Origin: Vespula vulgaris
Taxonomy: Eukaryota > Arthropoda > Insecta > Hymenoptera > Vespidae
Direction of reading: 5' to 3'
Length of the DNA: 64,000 nucleotides
Assembly: GCF_905475345.1 (NCBI RefSeq)
Contig: NC_066608.1
Coordinates: forward strand, 3,447,501 to 3,511,500
Shown: positions 23,776 through 35,542 of the stretch, piece after piece
How positions within the stretch are numbered: position 1 is the stretch's first letter
Layout of the letters: every line of letters begins with the position of its first letter
The notes under the pieces: generated by a model
Told to the model about the DNA's origin: nothing
Seen by the model: only the letters and a program-made list of their open reading frames with translations
Databases searched by the model: none
Translations under genes and position numbers: made by a program

Positions 23776-24182
23776 ATAGGTATGTACTTTCTTGGCGATT
23801 CGCGACGCGATTTATTTTAAAGCACAGTCTCCACTTTAATTTCCCCAGAACGGAAGGATTAAATTTTCAAGAGGAGAAAGATCGTATCGCGCGAGGAGAT
23901 CCCTATACGGACTCCTCGAGCTCTCTCGACAGAGACAAACCGTGTAATGACTCTCGTCGGGGGAGCTCTCGGTATATCCTGAGAAGCCATTGAATCTTGC
24001 CGAGTCTAGCTAGCTAGCGGAGATTCGAGCGCGGATCCAAAGAGAACTCCGTACTCGTAGAAGGAACGAAGAGCATTGTTATGGAAATGTAAAGAAGCTC
24101 GAGATGCGGTGGCTACGTTCGTGCCATAAATTCGACGACAAGGTAGTAGTCTTTACTCTCGTAAAACTTTCCGAACGATTCT

Positions 24183-24404
24183 ATGTCATTCCGTTTGCTC
24201 GTTGTCCTTCTCCTGGGCCTTGTCACGATTACCGATGAAATATCTTACGTGATAATCGATCTTCTTATCTTGTATATCAGCAATTTCGATCAGGGATTTT
24301 CGATCTTTTACGTAATATCCGAATTTACGACACGTGATAATGACGTGTATAATGACAAAGTGTCGTCTCGATACCTTCCTCTTTCATTGCCAGACGATAA
24401 ATGA
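24183..24404 (+). CDS. ORF with signal-peptide-like start (73 aa)
   Basis: ATG 24183 opens MSFRLLVVLLLGLVTITDEI, which has a basic residue, a Leu/Val core and a polar end, a good secretory signal. The remaining residues (VIIDLLILYISNFDQGFSI and on) are less like a mature secreted protein, so a splice donor inside (for example TAC|GTGATA near 24251) may cut the exon. The 300 bases upstream are GC-rich, as for a 5' end. No family is recognised. Confidence 0.25.
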   Translation: MSFRLLVVLLLGLVTITDEISYVIIDLLILYISNFDQGFSIFYVISEFTTRDNDVYNDKVSSRYLPLSLPDDK

Positions 24405-24563
24405 GTCCTGTTACGAAAATAATATTTAAAAAACAAGAAAAGAAAAGGAAAGAGAAAAAAGAACCAAAGTAACATAGGATTGAAGATCGTTGTAGTCCAA
24501 GAAAGTCGAACCACGTTTTATCTTTAAGCCACGTTCCTCGATTAAATTATAATAAATTAGCAA

Positions 24564-24600
24564 GCTTATATATATATATAAAATTATATATATATATAAA
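24564..24600. repeat. Palindromic (TA)n
   Basis: Two TATATATATA blocks separated by AAAT form a self-complementary stretch. Confidence 0.6.
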
Positions 24601-24604
24601 AGAA

Positions 24605-25200
24605 AAAAACAGCCGGTCGACGTTACGAAATCTTGACGATCGCAGCCACCCACGCGTAACGATACACCTCTAAGGTAATCCTCACCGTACGAAAGATCGG
24701 CGCGGTTATTAACATCCCCGGGAGTCATCGTGTTACGTATTATATTCCTTCTTGTTGGTAAGTGGATTGCCGCGTACATACGAAGAGTATGTGTATGTGT
24801 ACGTGGCGTGCAAAACGAGCCGTCGAGGAAACGATCAATCCTACCGGTGCTCTCGTACGTCGAAACAATGGAGCCGTTCTAAATTCCAGTTAGCAATCCC
24901 GTTGACCAATCTCTTTGCGAAGTCATAATTCGCAAGGAAGCTAAACTCGGTGCACCGGACTCTCTAGTAATAGTTTCGAAGGATCACAGCAATCGTTCAT
25001 TGCCGATATAGAGAATACACGATCGTTGCTTGACTCGGAGCTACTCTCGGGTAGACACGTCACCAGACACAAACGTCTTGCTCTTGTGCAATCTAACCCA
25101 GATAGTTTGTACCCGGCGCGTTGCACCTCGCAAGAGAGAAGCCGTACATGCTCGATAAACGTCAACTCGGGCTCGCCTAATCGTCATATAAACTAACCAG
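24605..25200. other. GC island without a supported exon
   Basis: A mixed-composition stretch with several short ORFs on both strands, none with splice or poly(A) support. It may be regulatory. Confidence 0.35.
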
Positions 25201-25245
25201 TCTGCTTTACGATTGTTAAAGAGAAGGGAGAACTTATCCGATTCA

Positions 25246-25725
25246 TCGTGAGATTATATTATAGTCCATGGAATTTTGTGATTGTCTTGTTCACGTAGAC
25301 GGAATGATAATAAATCGTTGGAGACCAACGAGAGTTTCTTAGAAATTCGAGATATTGTTAGGAGATTAAGAATGACTAAAGTAATATCAAATATCAACTT
25401 TTTCAGAAAGAACAAAGTATCCAGCAGTTTACCCTTCTCTCCATAAATAGGTGTTTCCAAAATCGTGCCACTTAAGATATATATTTGATGTCATACTTTC
25501 TATACGGTAGATATACAATTCATCGTTAGATTAAATTCGATGGAATTTCGAGATTGTGTCGTTTGTTGTGGACGATAAATTGTTAGAGTCCAAAGAGTAT
25601 TCTTTGGAAAATCGAGAAATCATTATGAGATTAAAATGAAAATGCGATGTAAAGTATCAACGATCGTAGGCGATCGTTCATTCTTTACAAAAAACAAATC
25701 GTTACCAGAATCGTATTACTTAAGA
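25246..25725 (+). repeat. Tandem duplication, step about 278 bp
   Basis: CGTGAGATTATATT at 25246 and CGTTAGATTAAATT at 25524 begin copies. Both continue through TGGAATTTYGWGATTGT, CGATAAAT or AATAAATCGTT, GAGATTAA and end near CCACTTAAGATAT or TTACTTAAGATAT. The duplication is diverged. Confidence 0.65.
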
Positions 25726-25739
25726 TATTTAAGATATTT

Positions 25740-26600
25740 AATTATTTAATATTTTCTATTTAAGCAATTGTGAGCAATGAAGAAATTGTAATTCGATACT
25801 TGAAACATTTATTATTACCTATTTCATTTTTTTTCAAAAACCAATTAATTTAAATAAAACTGCATAGTTAATTTATTATAAATTGGACATTTGTAAAAAA
25901 ATTGTTGAATTAATCATTTCAAATATTTATATTCCACACAAAATTAAACGTAACACTGCACTATTTTTGTGTAACCACTCATTTCTTTCATATGTAGGAT
26001 TTTATAAATAAATGTCATATATAAGTGAAGGATTCATCTTTATAATAAAATGACATTTATTCATGAATTAAAATGACAATATTTATCATTAGACCTTATT
26101 CAGTAATAAAACAAAAAATTAATTCTGTTCGATTGAAGCAAGGTAATTCTTTTTAACACTGAATTTACAGACATTTTTTTTCGTTAAGCATTTTTTTCGT
26201 TATTTATATTAGCATGTAACATATATAATTAATTACATCGATCAAACTGAACATAAATTTGTAAAAAGATAAAAATTATAATTTCTGCAACTTAATTCTT
26301 AAAACTACCAACCAAATTTTACTAAGATTTTGACTTTATAAGAATATTTGATTTTACTAAAAATCAATTTGACGAGTACTTTAAAAAAAAACAACATAAT
26401 TTTTATTATTTTTAATTTATTTAATTTTACCACAAGAAATAAACAAAAATCAGCTTTTAGTTAACATCGCTTTAATAATTACGAATTCGATAGATAATTA
26501 TAAAAAAGCATATTTAAAATCAGTTATATTAACAAGTTCAATAGTTCTAGTGTAAAATGTAAAATTTAAAAATCGATCAAATTAACTGTATCTGTAAATG
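25740..26600. other. AT desert
   Basis: Continuous AT-rich DNA. No exon or clear repeat unit. Confidence 0.5.
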
Positions 26601-27036
26601 TAATGTTACGTTCTTTGAAAGTACGTAAACGGCTTTCTCGTGAACGAAAGAATTCCAAAGAACGTTGAAACAATTTCGACTAGTTTGTACGTAGCACTTA
26701 CTTGTAATATAATCACGGACAAGAACTTGACCGTGAGGTGTTAAGAAAGAAAAAAGAAAAAAAAAGAAGAAAAAAAAGAAAATAACGAGCCTGCGTTTTC
26801 CAGGTATAACAATCTGATCTCTTCTTTTGGGCGATGCGTGCTAGTGAAAAGGTCACTCGAAAGTACCGCGTACGGTCCCACGAGAGTGGTCCGCACGCGG
26901 AGGTCGACGAAATTTCGTCTTCCGTGGAACTCGGTGTACGAGCTTGGCTTCGAGAGGAACTGGTTTTCATTCCCAAAGCGGGCGACACGAATGTGAGAAG
27001 GATGAAAAAGAGGAAAATAAAGTAGGAAGAAGTGTG

Positions 27037-27085
27037 GAGGGGGTGGGTGGTGATGATGGTGGTGTGGGAGAGGGGAAGGGAGGGG
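27037..27085 (+). other. G-quadruplex-prone G-rich tract
   Basis: A GGGGG-T-GGG-T-GG group at 27037-27050 is followed by four G runs at 27066-27085 (GGGAGAGGGGAAGGGAGGGG). The second group fits the four-tract G4 pattern with loops of 1-3 bases. Confidence 0.7.
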
Positions 27086-27148
27086 AGTAGGTAGAGGGAA
27101 GAAAGAGGCAAGAGGGGGAAACTCGACTTAACCCTTGAAGATCGACTG

Positions 27149-27251
27149 TCTTTTTCTTTCTTTCTTCCTTTCTTTCTTTCTTTCTTTCCTTCCTTCCTTT
27201 CTTTTTTTCTCTCTTTCTTTCTTGTTGCTTTTTTTCTTTCTTTCTTTTCTG
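27149..27251. repeat. (TTTC)n microsatellite
   Basis: TTTC units with TTCC interruptions. The long minus-strand ORF across it is a Lys/Glu/Arg repeat product. Confidence 0.85.
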
Positions 27252-27479
27252 CAAGTTTTACGCTCACGCGCGAATAACCAACCAACCCCGCGTTGGCGTC
27301 GTGACGGCACGCAAAGCGGATAATTAAAGCCCGCTGCGTGTCGGCCGGTCTCTCGCGCGCCATAATCTCGCGATAGACGCACCGTGGCGCATAAGTGCAT
27401 ACTTTCACCGCGATCGGCCTATACGGTGAGCACGTGGTGTTCACGAGTCCTGATGGAGGTGGTTCTTAGCGAGCTACGT

Positions 27480-27482
<3 letters not shown>

Positions 27483-27524
<42 letters not shown>

Positions 27525-27531
27525 GGAGAGA
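27483..27531. repeat. (GA)n microsatellite
   Basis: A near-perfect GA run followed by GAGACAGAGAG. Confidence 0.9.
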
Positions 27532-27794
27532 AAGAGCAACCGTCTCGCGGCAGCCTTCTCGCGATTATAACGTGCGGACAATTCTGTTTCAGTCGAAACA
27601 GGGCCGCGGCGAATAAAGTGACTGTTATTACGCCTTCCTTTATCCCTTCTCCTTCGGGTCGACTCGATTAAACACCCGTTTCGTTCATTTCTCAACAAGT
27701 TAAAAATATTTTTATGAAATATTGAAAATAAATGTAAAACGACTCTTATATATATATTTTTAAATATATATATTAACATAAGAAAAGTAAAATA

Positions 27795-27957
27795 TAAATA
27801 CACACTCACACCCACACACACATATACATATATATAGATAATATATTATATATATTATATATATTATATATATATGTATTTATATATATATAAACAAAAA
27901 ATATGTATATACATATATATATATACACACATACGAGTGTGTGTGTGTGTATACACA
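27795..27957. repeat. Compound CA / TA / GT microsatellite, self-complementary
   Basis: A CACACTCACACCCACACAC block is followed by about 100 bases of TA repeats and then a GTGTGTGTGTG block, so the ends can pair. It directly abuts the foldback element at 27958. Confidence 0.8.
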
Positions 27958-28381
27958 CAAGTCCCATTTAAAGTTCTGCACGCAATTATTTTTCAAATTA
28001 CAGTTCATTTCAAAGAATCTTTTAAATAAAACGTACCCTTTTTCGGGGACGATATTTCATGGTGGCAACAAATTTTCTCTAAATGGATGTGCTTCCGAGG
28101 TTTCAAAGTGACCTTTGTTTTTTTATATGGTTCTGTACGTTTTTATTTAGGTAGGCTATTCCATGCCCATTCCGAGACGAATTCATTAACTGTAATATTC
28201 TGGTCTTTCAAGCTCAAGTAAAAAAGCAAAGGTCACCTTGAAATCTTGGGAGCATATCCATCTAGAAAAGATTTGTAACAACCATAAGATGTCACCTCTA
28301 CTAAAGTTTTATTCGAAATATTTTTAAACGAGCTATAGTTCCAGAAATAATTATGTGCGTAATTTCAAATGAGACTTTGAG
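27958..28381. mobile_element. Foldback element B, about 424 bp with arms near 180 bp
   Basis: The left arm begins CAAGTCCCATTTAAAGTTC and the right arm, read on the other strand, begins CAAAGTCTCATTTGAAATT. They stay alignable inward through CGCAATTATT / CACATAATTATT and ATGGATGTGCTTCC / ATGGATATGCTCCC to AGTGACCTTTG / GGTGACCTTTG. The spacer is about 70 bases. No transposase is present, so this is a nonautonomous element. A target duplication could not be fixed because the left flank is a microsatellite. Confidence 0.7.
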
Positions 28382-28399
28382 AAATATTGTAAAGCCAAC

Positions 28400-29100
28400 G
28401 ATAACGATATATAGGTAAATAAAGAATAAAAATAACAATATATTATTTATGATAATTATATATAATACCATTTTTCATAACGCCAAAATCATAAAAGATA
28501 TATTTTTTAAATAAATAAATAAAAATTTTTATTTTAAAAATGATGAATCGAATACTTAAAAAAAATGTTTGATTATTCATCAGCTTTTTCAAATATTAAA
28601 ATAAAAATGAAAAATTTCACATTTCCATTGGATTAAAAATAAACGTTATCTTATAACGTCAGGTATTCGTTGATTTTGTAAGAAATTATTTAGATAATGA
28701 AAAAGTGGATGAGTTTCTTATCGAAATTCTTAAATATTTAATGACGTCGAGTATAAATGGTAGTAGCGTAAGGACGATAGTAATGACATAATTTCGAGTC
28801 GAGACTTATACATACATATACTGAAACCTGTTGTACGTATAAAGGGACAAAGAGGAAATCGCAATGTGGTAAGTAACGAAGCAAGTATATCGAAAGGCAC
28901 ACGCAAGAAATAAATAGGGAGATACGAAAACAGGTCGTGGAACGAAGAGAATGAAGAAATAGTAAGTCTTTTATCGGTGCGGTCTGATCTTCGTTCGCGA
29001 GCGAAGAAGAATTCGAAGCGTTCCTTTCCGCGAGACGAACGCTCGTGAAAAGCGAGTTTTAAACCTTCTGTTAAGTTAAACGATGGAAGCCTGAGGGTTT
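28400..29100. other. AT-rich then GC-richer stretch without a gene
   Basis: AT-rich to about 28720, GC-richer after. No ORF here has splice or poly(A) support. Confidence 0.4.
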
Positions 29101-29399
29101 CGATCGGGCGAGTACTATGCTTCTTGTTTCTCTCTCTCTTTTTTTCTCTCTGTTCCTCTCTGTTTCTCTCTCGAAACGAAACGACGTGCTCTCACGCGAT
29201 TCTCCTACGTTGTGTCCTCGGAAAAAAATACAGAAGGAGAACAGACCGGACGAATAATCGTTTCATCCTCGCGAACGGCGCCACGCCCGTGCAAATATAT
29301 CCACAGAAGAGAGAATCGTTCGATGTCCTTCTCTCACGCACGAAATGACTGCCCTACACCGTCTTACAATTCGACGAACTTTACCTAGAAAGAAAATGT

Positions 29400-30260
29400 T
29401 CTCTCTGCGTGAGGAATTAACTTCTCCGCCCTTCGGCTACTCAGGCAGCAAGATTTCTTTTTTCTCGAAATCGCGGTAGGGTTCAATTGTACCGAGAAAA
29501 TGAGAAGGAATCTAATGAGAACAAAGGTTTCAGTCCTTTCTTTTTCCTTTTTATTTTTCTTTCTTTTCTACTTTTTTTCTTTTTTTCGTAAATCGACGAT
29601 AGAAAGTTTTTACAGTGGAACGATTATTCAAGAGGGATAATTATTCCGACGAGATAAAACAAAGATTGTTTTTGGTATTTCTTTTCTTTATGTATATAAA
29701 ACAGTTGTTTTATGTGAATAAAATGTATATTGTCGAAATACAGAAAAAAGAAAATATTTAATGATCAAATTTCTATGCTACACATTTTTTAAATCCAAAA
29801 TTTTTATATTATTTTAAACTATACGAATGTTGCACATCGAGATTTTCCGAAAAGTTACTATTTTTCTTACAAAGTCGCATAGTTTTGAAAAAATAAAAAA
29901 AATAATGATTACTAAAGTTAACCAAATGGTTTCTATAAAAAACCTATGTAAACATTTCCAATTAATCGAATAAAAATGACAAAAAAATGTATTCCCAAGG
30001 AAAACATATTTAAAGTTTACCTTGAAAACAAGAACATGTAATTCGATATAATAATATAGGGAAATTACATTTTTGAGAGTACGAGCATTAAACAAAACAG
30101 CAAGAAAGAAAGAAAAAGGTAAAGCACAAAAACCTTCATCTTTTCCGAAAACAAGGGACACACAGTGGTTCTCTCTGTTTTACATTCACGATAGACGTTA
30201 GAAATTTATAGGAACGATTATCCCTTAAAGAATAATTTATAAAATATTCAACGAGAGTAT
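29400..30260. other. AT-rich stretch
   Basis: T-rich and TTTTTC runs (29535-29590), then AT-rich DNA. Open frames in 29814-30161 are AT-driven. Nothing else seen. Confidence 0.4.
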
Positions 30261-30429
30261 CACTTTATAAGATCAAAGATTTACGGTAGGCGAGCTGAAG
30301 GAATCCAAAGCAGGCGCTTGCTTCTCTGCGATTTTCCCTTCCACCGTCGAGGAATTTAATTAATTGCATTATGCATAGCCGGTTACGTCGAAGCGGGCAT
30401 TTAACGAACGACGAAAGAAGAAAAGAGAG

Positions 30430-30466
30430 AAAAAGATAGATAGCTAGATAGATAGATAGATAGAAA
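30430..30466. repeat. (GATA)n microsatellite
   Basis: GATAGATAGCTAGATAGATA-type repeat. Confidence 0.8.
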
Positions 30467-30599
30467 AAGAGAGAGACGGGAGATAATATTACGATTCGTG
30501 CGATCGAAACTCGACATATGTAAAAGTGGACATGCAATGACAGAAATGTAGTGGCTCGTGATGCTGCATTGGCTTGTTCGGCACAATCAAAGATAAGAA

Positions 30600-32260
30600 A
30601 AAGAAAAAAATAAAGAATAAAGACGGATCGATGAGGGGGTTGTAGGGGAAGAGAAGGAGGATGGCGATGGGGAAGAAAAGAGGAACGTGAGAGTAGGATA
30701 GAGAGGAGAATGGTAAGAGAGAGGGTAACTCTCGCGCGCGCATGGACCTCACGCGAGGTAGGTGACAGTGAAAGTCCTGAATCACATTCCGATTCCGAGT
30801 GGTACTATTAATAGTCGAGTGCGACGGACCGAGAAAATGCGATTAAATTAAGTGGTTATGCGAGTAGAACGGTAACGTCTTCCTGTATAGATGACATCGA
30901 ATTAGTCTAATTAAAGTAGTACTTGTATACCTATTTATCCTTTAGAAAATCATTTTATACTATCGCCAGCCATCCTATTTTATCAAAATTACGATTTATG
31001 TATTCGAAGTCTGCTCGTTTAATTTATGTATCGAAATGTATCCGTTTCTTGTATATGTTTATGAGATAACCTCGAAACTTGTTTTGAAGTCTCGTCCGAT
31101 GAAGTTTAAGCGATAATATTTTAATATTTTACTATGACGAAAAATAATGGGTACGTTACCAAACGGTATGTTTCTCTGATCTTTTCTTTCTTTTTTTTTT
31201 CTTTCTCTTTTTTCTTATTTTACCGTGAAGAATGTAAGTACCTGAAACAAAAAAAGCAAAGGAATAAAATTAATACCGACAGTCTATCAACTGTTCAACG
31301 ACAACGTTTAAACTCGTATTTGCAAAATCTTATCCTTCTAATACGCCATTGAAATTTATCGTTTTTCGATAAGCCATTACAGTCGCTTGCATTAAAGCTA
31401 TCCAAAGGGATATAATTTCTCGCCAACGTGGACTCATCGTACGATAGGACTTGTAATTCACCTATTATCGTTCTATTAACGGTCGTATTTGCACGGAGGA
31501 AACGCGACGGTGACTTGCGAAACGTCCTCGCTTAAATTTACAAGCCTTTCTGCGAGAGAGCAGCAGGCCCTCCGACTATCTTTACTTTTTAATTGACGTC
31601 CACCAGGGGTCTGCCCGTCACGCTCGAGCTATTTCGATGGGCGATCGTGGATTATTCGTAGCGTCCATCCAATTAAAAGAGAGCAACTGCTTCGCGTAAT
31701 AAAATGGCTAAAAAGTCGAAAAGAAGATAGCGAAAAACGAAGAATATCGAAGGACGAGAAAGAGATCGGACAATAATAACGATAAACGACGAGCTGGTAG
31801 ATTCATTCGGGTCGTTTCATGTTTTTATACCATTCTCGGACGAAGAAGACGAAAAGATTGATGGGGGAAAAAAAAAAGAAAAAAAGGCGATGAACGCTAA
31901 ACGAAAGATTTTTTTAAATCGACATCGTTCTATATAACTTTTCGATTAGTTCGATGACTAAGAATTAACCTTTTTCGATATAATAAACTTTTAATAAAAT
32001 AATAAACAAATTATTGTTTCCTACTACTGTTAAGAAAGTACGAGGATCATTTAAAGCCTTCGCGGCTTTTCTCTTTCCTTTTTATTTTTCACTTTATATA
32101 TTTAAAGTTTTTTTCTCTTGAAGATCGACATTTATACCTTACAAAAACAAAAAAAAATGAAAGAAAAAGTCACGAACTTTTCAAATGACCCTAGTATTCG
32201 TTATATCTTCAAATCTTTTTACGGTGCATTTATTCATTTATCCAAAACATAAAAGGTTTT
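30600..32260. other. GC island region with CTCF-like site, no supported exon
   Basis: Mixed composition. The island at 31380-31720 is the most GC-rich, with a CCACCAGGGG core at 31600. A G-rich purine tract lies at 30629-30725. It may be regulatory. Confidence 0.35.
31600..31609 (+). promoter_or_regulatory. CTCF-like core
   Basis: CCACCAGGGG matches the conserved core of the CTCF recognition sequence. The next bases (TC) depart from the usual GGC. Confidence 0.3.
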
Positions 32261-32275
32261 ACGGTTTTTAGATCA

Positions 32276-32599
32276 ATGAACTCGACTGAAGAAAAAGAGG
32301 AGAAAGAAAGGGAGAGAGAGAGAGAGAGAAAGAGAGAGCAAGATCGAAAGAGAGAAGAGGAATCTTTCAACGACCGGGTGGAAGGTCAAGGAACGACCTT
32401 CGAGACCTCCTCGTCGTCGTCGTCGGTGGCTCGTCTACGAGAGAAACGAGTGGACTCGTCCTTTCCCGCGACAGAGACGACCCTCCAGAGAGTATCCTCC
32501 GATGGTTATCGAAAAGACGACCTAAACGTATATCCACAAGTCGTAATGCCACTCTTAATGACGCGACTAGACACGTGCAAGCAGTGGTACCTAAGTCAA
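32276..32599 (+). CDS. Candidate coding exon (108 codons) ending at a consensus donor
   Basis: TTTTTAG at 32265-32271 resembles an acceptor, but the first ATG comes four bases later at 32276, so this may be a first coding exon. The frame is open for 108 codons and ends at CAA|GTAAGT, a consensus 5' splice site (32599/32600). After a Glu/Arg/Lys-rich segment (residues 5-28, partly a GA microsatellite) come a Ser run and the segments VARLREKRVDSSFPAT and VVMPLLMTRLDTCKQWYLSQ. A phase-compatible downstream exon is at 33829. No known family is recognised. Confidence 0.35.
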
Positions 32600-33046
32600 G
32601 TAAGTACGTCTCCTCACGTACTTACCTCGTTTACTCGTTTACTGTCTGGCAAAAGTAGATATTTTATTTATTTTTCGACTATGTGACCTCCAGATATACC
32701 ATCGTATATCTACCCTTTTGAAAATCTCAATCCGTATCCTATTATTAAGTTAAGACAAACAACAATTAACTTGTCTTGAGTGTCTACGGATTCGTTTTGC
32801 TTTTCTTTATTCTGGAATAATTTCTTGATCGAAACAAGAATAAAGAAACAACGATGGTAGTGAGTTTAACGAATAAATCGAGAACAACTCGATAAATAGT
32901 ACGTATGTAAATTGGAATGTTGAGTCAGTACTGTGGAAAAATTTGCAATGATGATATCGAGGAACGATGATACGACTAAGAAAAAGGAAAAATGTGAAAA
33001 CAGTGAACGTAATCGATTGCAAGGTTATTTATAATGGATGACTAAA

Positions 33047-33049
<3 letters not shown>

Positions 33050-33095
<46 letters not shown>
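33050..33095. repeat. (TC)n microsatellite
   Basis: About 23 near-perfect TC units. It would lie within the intron of the candidate gene at 32276-34032. Confidence 0.9.
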
Positions 33096-33098
<3 letters not shown>

Positions 33099-33608
33099 TG
33101 TATATTCTTTATCGTATATATACTATGTATCTATAATTATATTTAAATATCTAAATCTATATAAGTATATTAATTTCTACATTTTATATATTCGATATCT
33201 TATATCGGAATATATAATATAGTAGCATTACATATGAGTTGTTTTGTTTAAGTTGCATAAATCCATATGCATAAGTCTCAGAAGCATTACGAAGTAATAA
33301 AGCTGTATCAGAAAACAAATAAATGTTTGTTATATAAAATGAAACGTATTACATAAAATGAAAAATGTATGTATGTGTATGTGTATATATATAAACACAT
33401 ATCCGTCGTGTACAATGTATAAGATGTTAGATACTTAATCTGTTTAAGAGTAGTAAATATATATAATACACATGCAGACACACACAGAGATACACATATT
33501 CTTATATATATATCCAATGATATATGTAGATATTCTAATTTTAAATTATACAATATAATAGTTCTGCTATGTATTATTCTTATCAGGACTTTTCTTACGA
33601 GATACATC

Positions 33609-33685
33609 AAAATTAGCTTAAAAAGTCGCGTAAAGGAGTAATTGGTTTTTAAAATCACTTAAGAAGGTTTGGATTAATTTATATC
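33609..33685. mobile_element. Foldback MITE family A, solo arm
   Basis: AAATTAGCTTAAAAAGTCGCG and TTTTTAAAATCACTTAAGAA match the right arms of the copies at 36995 and 10842. No left arm is seen upstream, so this is a truncated copy. Confidence 0.55.
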
Positions 33686-33828
33686 CTTCTTTTCTTTCAT
33701 TTCATTTTGTTGATTTTATCTATCTATTTTTCGTACTAAGAGTTGTTGAAACCCATAGAAATATATAGTTTCTATCTCTTTTTTTTCTACCTCGGATTCT
33801 TAAGTAGTCGTTGGATTTAGTGATTCAG

Positions 33829-34032
33829 CGCAGAAGCATTCAAGCGAACCGGAAATCCCATCTCCAGGGGACCAAGAAGAAAGATTCGAGCCAACTTCTG
33901 ACCTCGATTTATGGACCGACGCATGGCGCGATGATTCAGAAAGGTATTTCTGTGTCTCTCGATCGTATTGCTTACAATCGTACGCAACAAGGAGATTTGA
34001 GTCATCGTATTCGGTGCATCGGACGATCGTGA
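33829..34032 (+). CDS. Candidate second (terminal) exon for the 32276 gene
   Basis: After a T/C tract (33775-33791) a CAG at 33826-33828 opens a frame of 67 codons to TGA 34030-34032. It is in phase with the exon ending at 32599 and gives about 175 aa in all. Residues include RRSIQANRKSHLQGTKKKDS and GAMIQKGISVSLDRIAYNR. Three other AGs lie between tract and CAG, which weakens the acceptor. An AATAAA lies at 34412. A minus-strand frame (33800-34075) is equally open and looks protein-like, so strand is not settled. Confidence 0.22.
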   Translation, partial: RRSIQANRKSHLQGTKKKDSSQLLTSIYGPTHGAMIQKGISVSLDRIAYNRTQQGDLSHRIRCIGRS

Positions 34033-34259
34033 AATCGCACGTGTCACGCGTTACGAAACTCGCGAGTTTGTCCACGTGCTTTAGTTACTCGTTTTGTTGT
34101 GCACAACGACGATCGAACACGACTGGAGAAAAGGAATTTGCTGCTGTTTCTCAACAACGATCTCGAAGACCTGGTCCATTGACCTGTTCCTTTAAGTCTT
34201 CTATATTAAGAAAATTCTTCTTCGAAATTTATTTCTTGTCGAGTCATAAATATTAAATA

Positions 34260-34468
34260 CAAAAAATATTGGTATGAGCTTTAACCCTTAATGGCATCTT
34301 CAATTTTTTCTTTATAATATTACGAAGTTAACATTTACGAAATAGTTGATTAAATTTTAAAAAAATATATAATTTTATATATTTTTATATACGATATAAA
34401 TAACCAAATATAATAAATAGAAATGTAAATAAAATTTTTTACATACTTTCGTAATGGAATCTTGTTTT

Positions 34469-34527
<59 letters not shown>

Positions 34528-35520
34528 TAAGTGTTCACTGATTTTTTACGGTTCAGATTAAATAATATTTTATTTATTTTATAATCTTTAAAAGATATTA
34601 AGTTTGAAAGGTTAGAAAAAAAGAGAAAATGTTTGTTTGTAGCACTAGCGATAAAATATACGAAGTAAATCTTCATTTACATTTTTTAAAGCATTATAAA
34701 GAATGAATATATATATTATATAGATTTAATTATCTTACATGCACGTTGTTCATATTATCAAGATTCGGTAATAGAATGATCATAAAACGATCAGAGAATG
34801 AAATATACCTGCTTAAAAGATCTGTAAAATCGTCATTATATCGTAAACCCAACATTTCTTTCCTATTTTAAAGATAAAAATAAACATAAAGATTATCACA
34901 ACTAGCAGATAAATATAAATAGTTAGAGATAGAAACAGTCGATTTTAATATAGAATGCGCACAAAAAAAGTAGATCTATAAAATACATATATTCATTTCA
35001 TAGATTGTAGGTTGCATTCACGTTTACAAAAACACATAAAACTATTTATGTGTATTAAAAATAATATAAGACATAAGTGAATGGCCTTTCGTGATATCCA
35101 AATTCAAAAGATTCTCTATTATCTATGACAATAACGACAAATCCTTTTTGACGATGTATTAGCATGAAATAAAAATTTTTTTATTTATTAACTGCGAGTA
35201 AAATATCCGAACTCGATAATTTAAAAAATAAAAACAAACTGTATATTTAATTCTTTAATTAATCTATAATAGAACGAGCAAAATTAAATATAAAATGTAA
35301 TTTCATTTAAATCTGAAAATTTTATATCAGAGCTGTTTAAACAATGTTATATAAATAAATAATTAAATTTCCAACATATTTTGAGATTCTGTTAGAAATT
35401 AAATATGAATAAATAATATTAGTAATCAGTAGATAATTAAAAAAAATTTTTTGTACGTTTCGCAAAGATTTGTGTTTTATATTTATTAAATACAATTATG
35501 TTTAATAATTTACAAAACTA
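34260..35520. other. AT desert with (TA)n
   Basis: Contains a (TA)n run at 34474-34526 and continuous AT-rich DNA. No exon is seen. Confidence 0.5.
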
Positions 35521-35542
35521 GTTAAACTTCAAGAAAATTCAC

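Noticed and set aside
24082..24103. TGGAAATGTAAAGAAGCTC resembles the insect miR-1 mature sequence.
   Set aside because: It carries an inserted A, the 3' half differs, and the upstream sequence does not form the opposite arm of a hairpin.
26569..26590. TTTAAAAATCGATCA resembles a MITE family A arm.
   Set aside because: Only about 15 bases match, with no extension into the arm or an inverted partner.
26713..27444. The longest ORF of the window, 243 codons on the minus strand.
   Set aside because: Its middle is the translated (TTTC)n microsatellite and G-rich tract (Lys/Arg/Glu then Pro/Leu/Ser), and its end is another A/T-rich run. There are no gene signals.
33308..33658. Minus-strand ORF of 116 codons rich in Tyr, Ile and Leu.
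   Set aside because: It runs through TA/CA microsatellite DNA and into a MITE arm, so it is not a gene.
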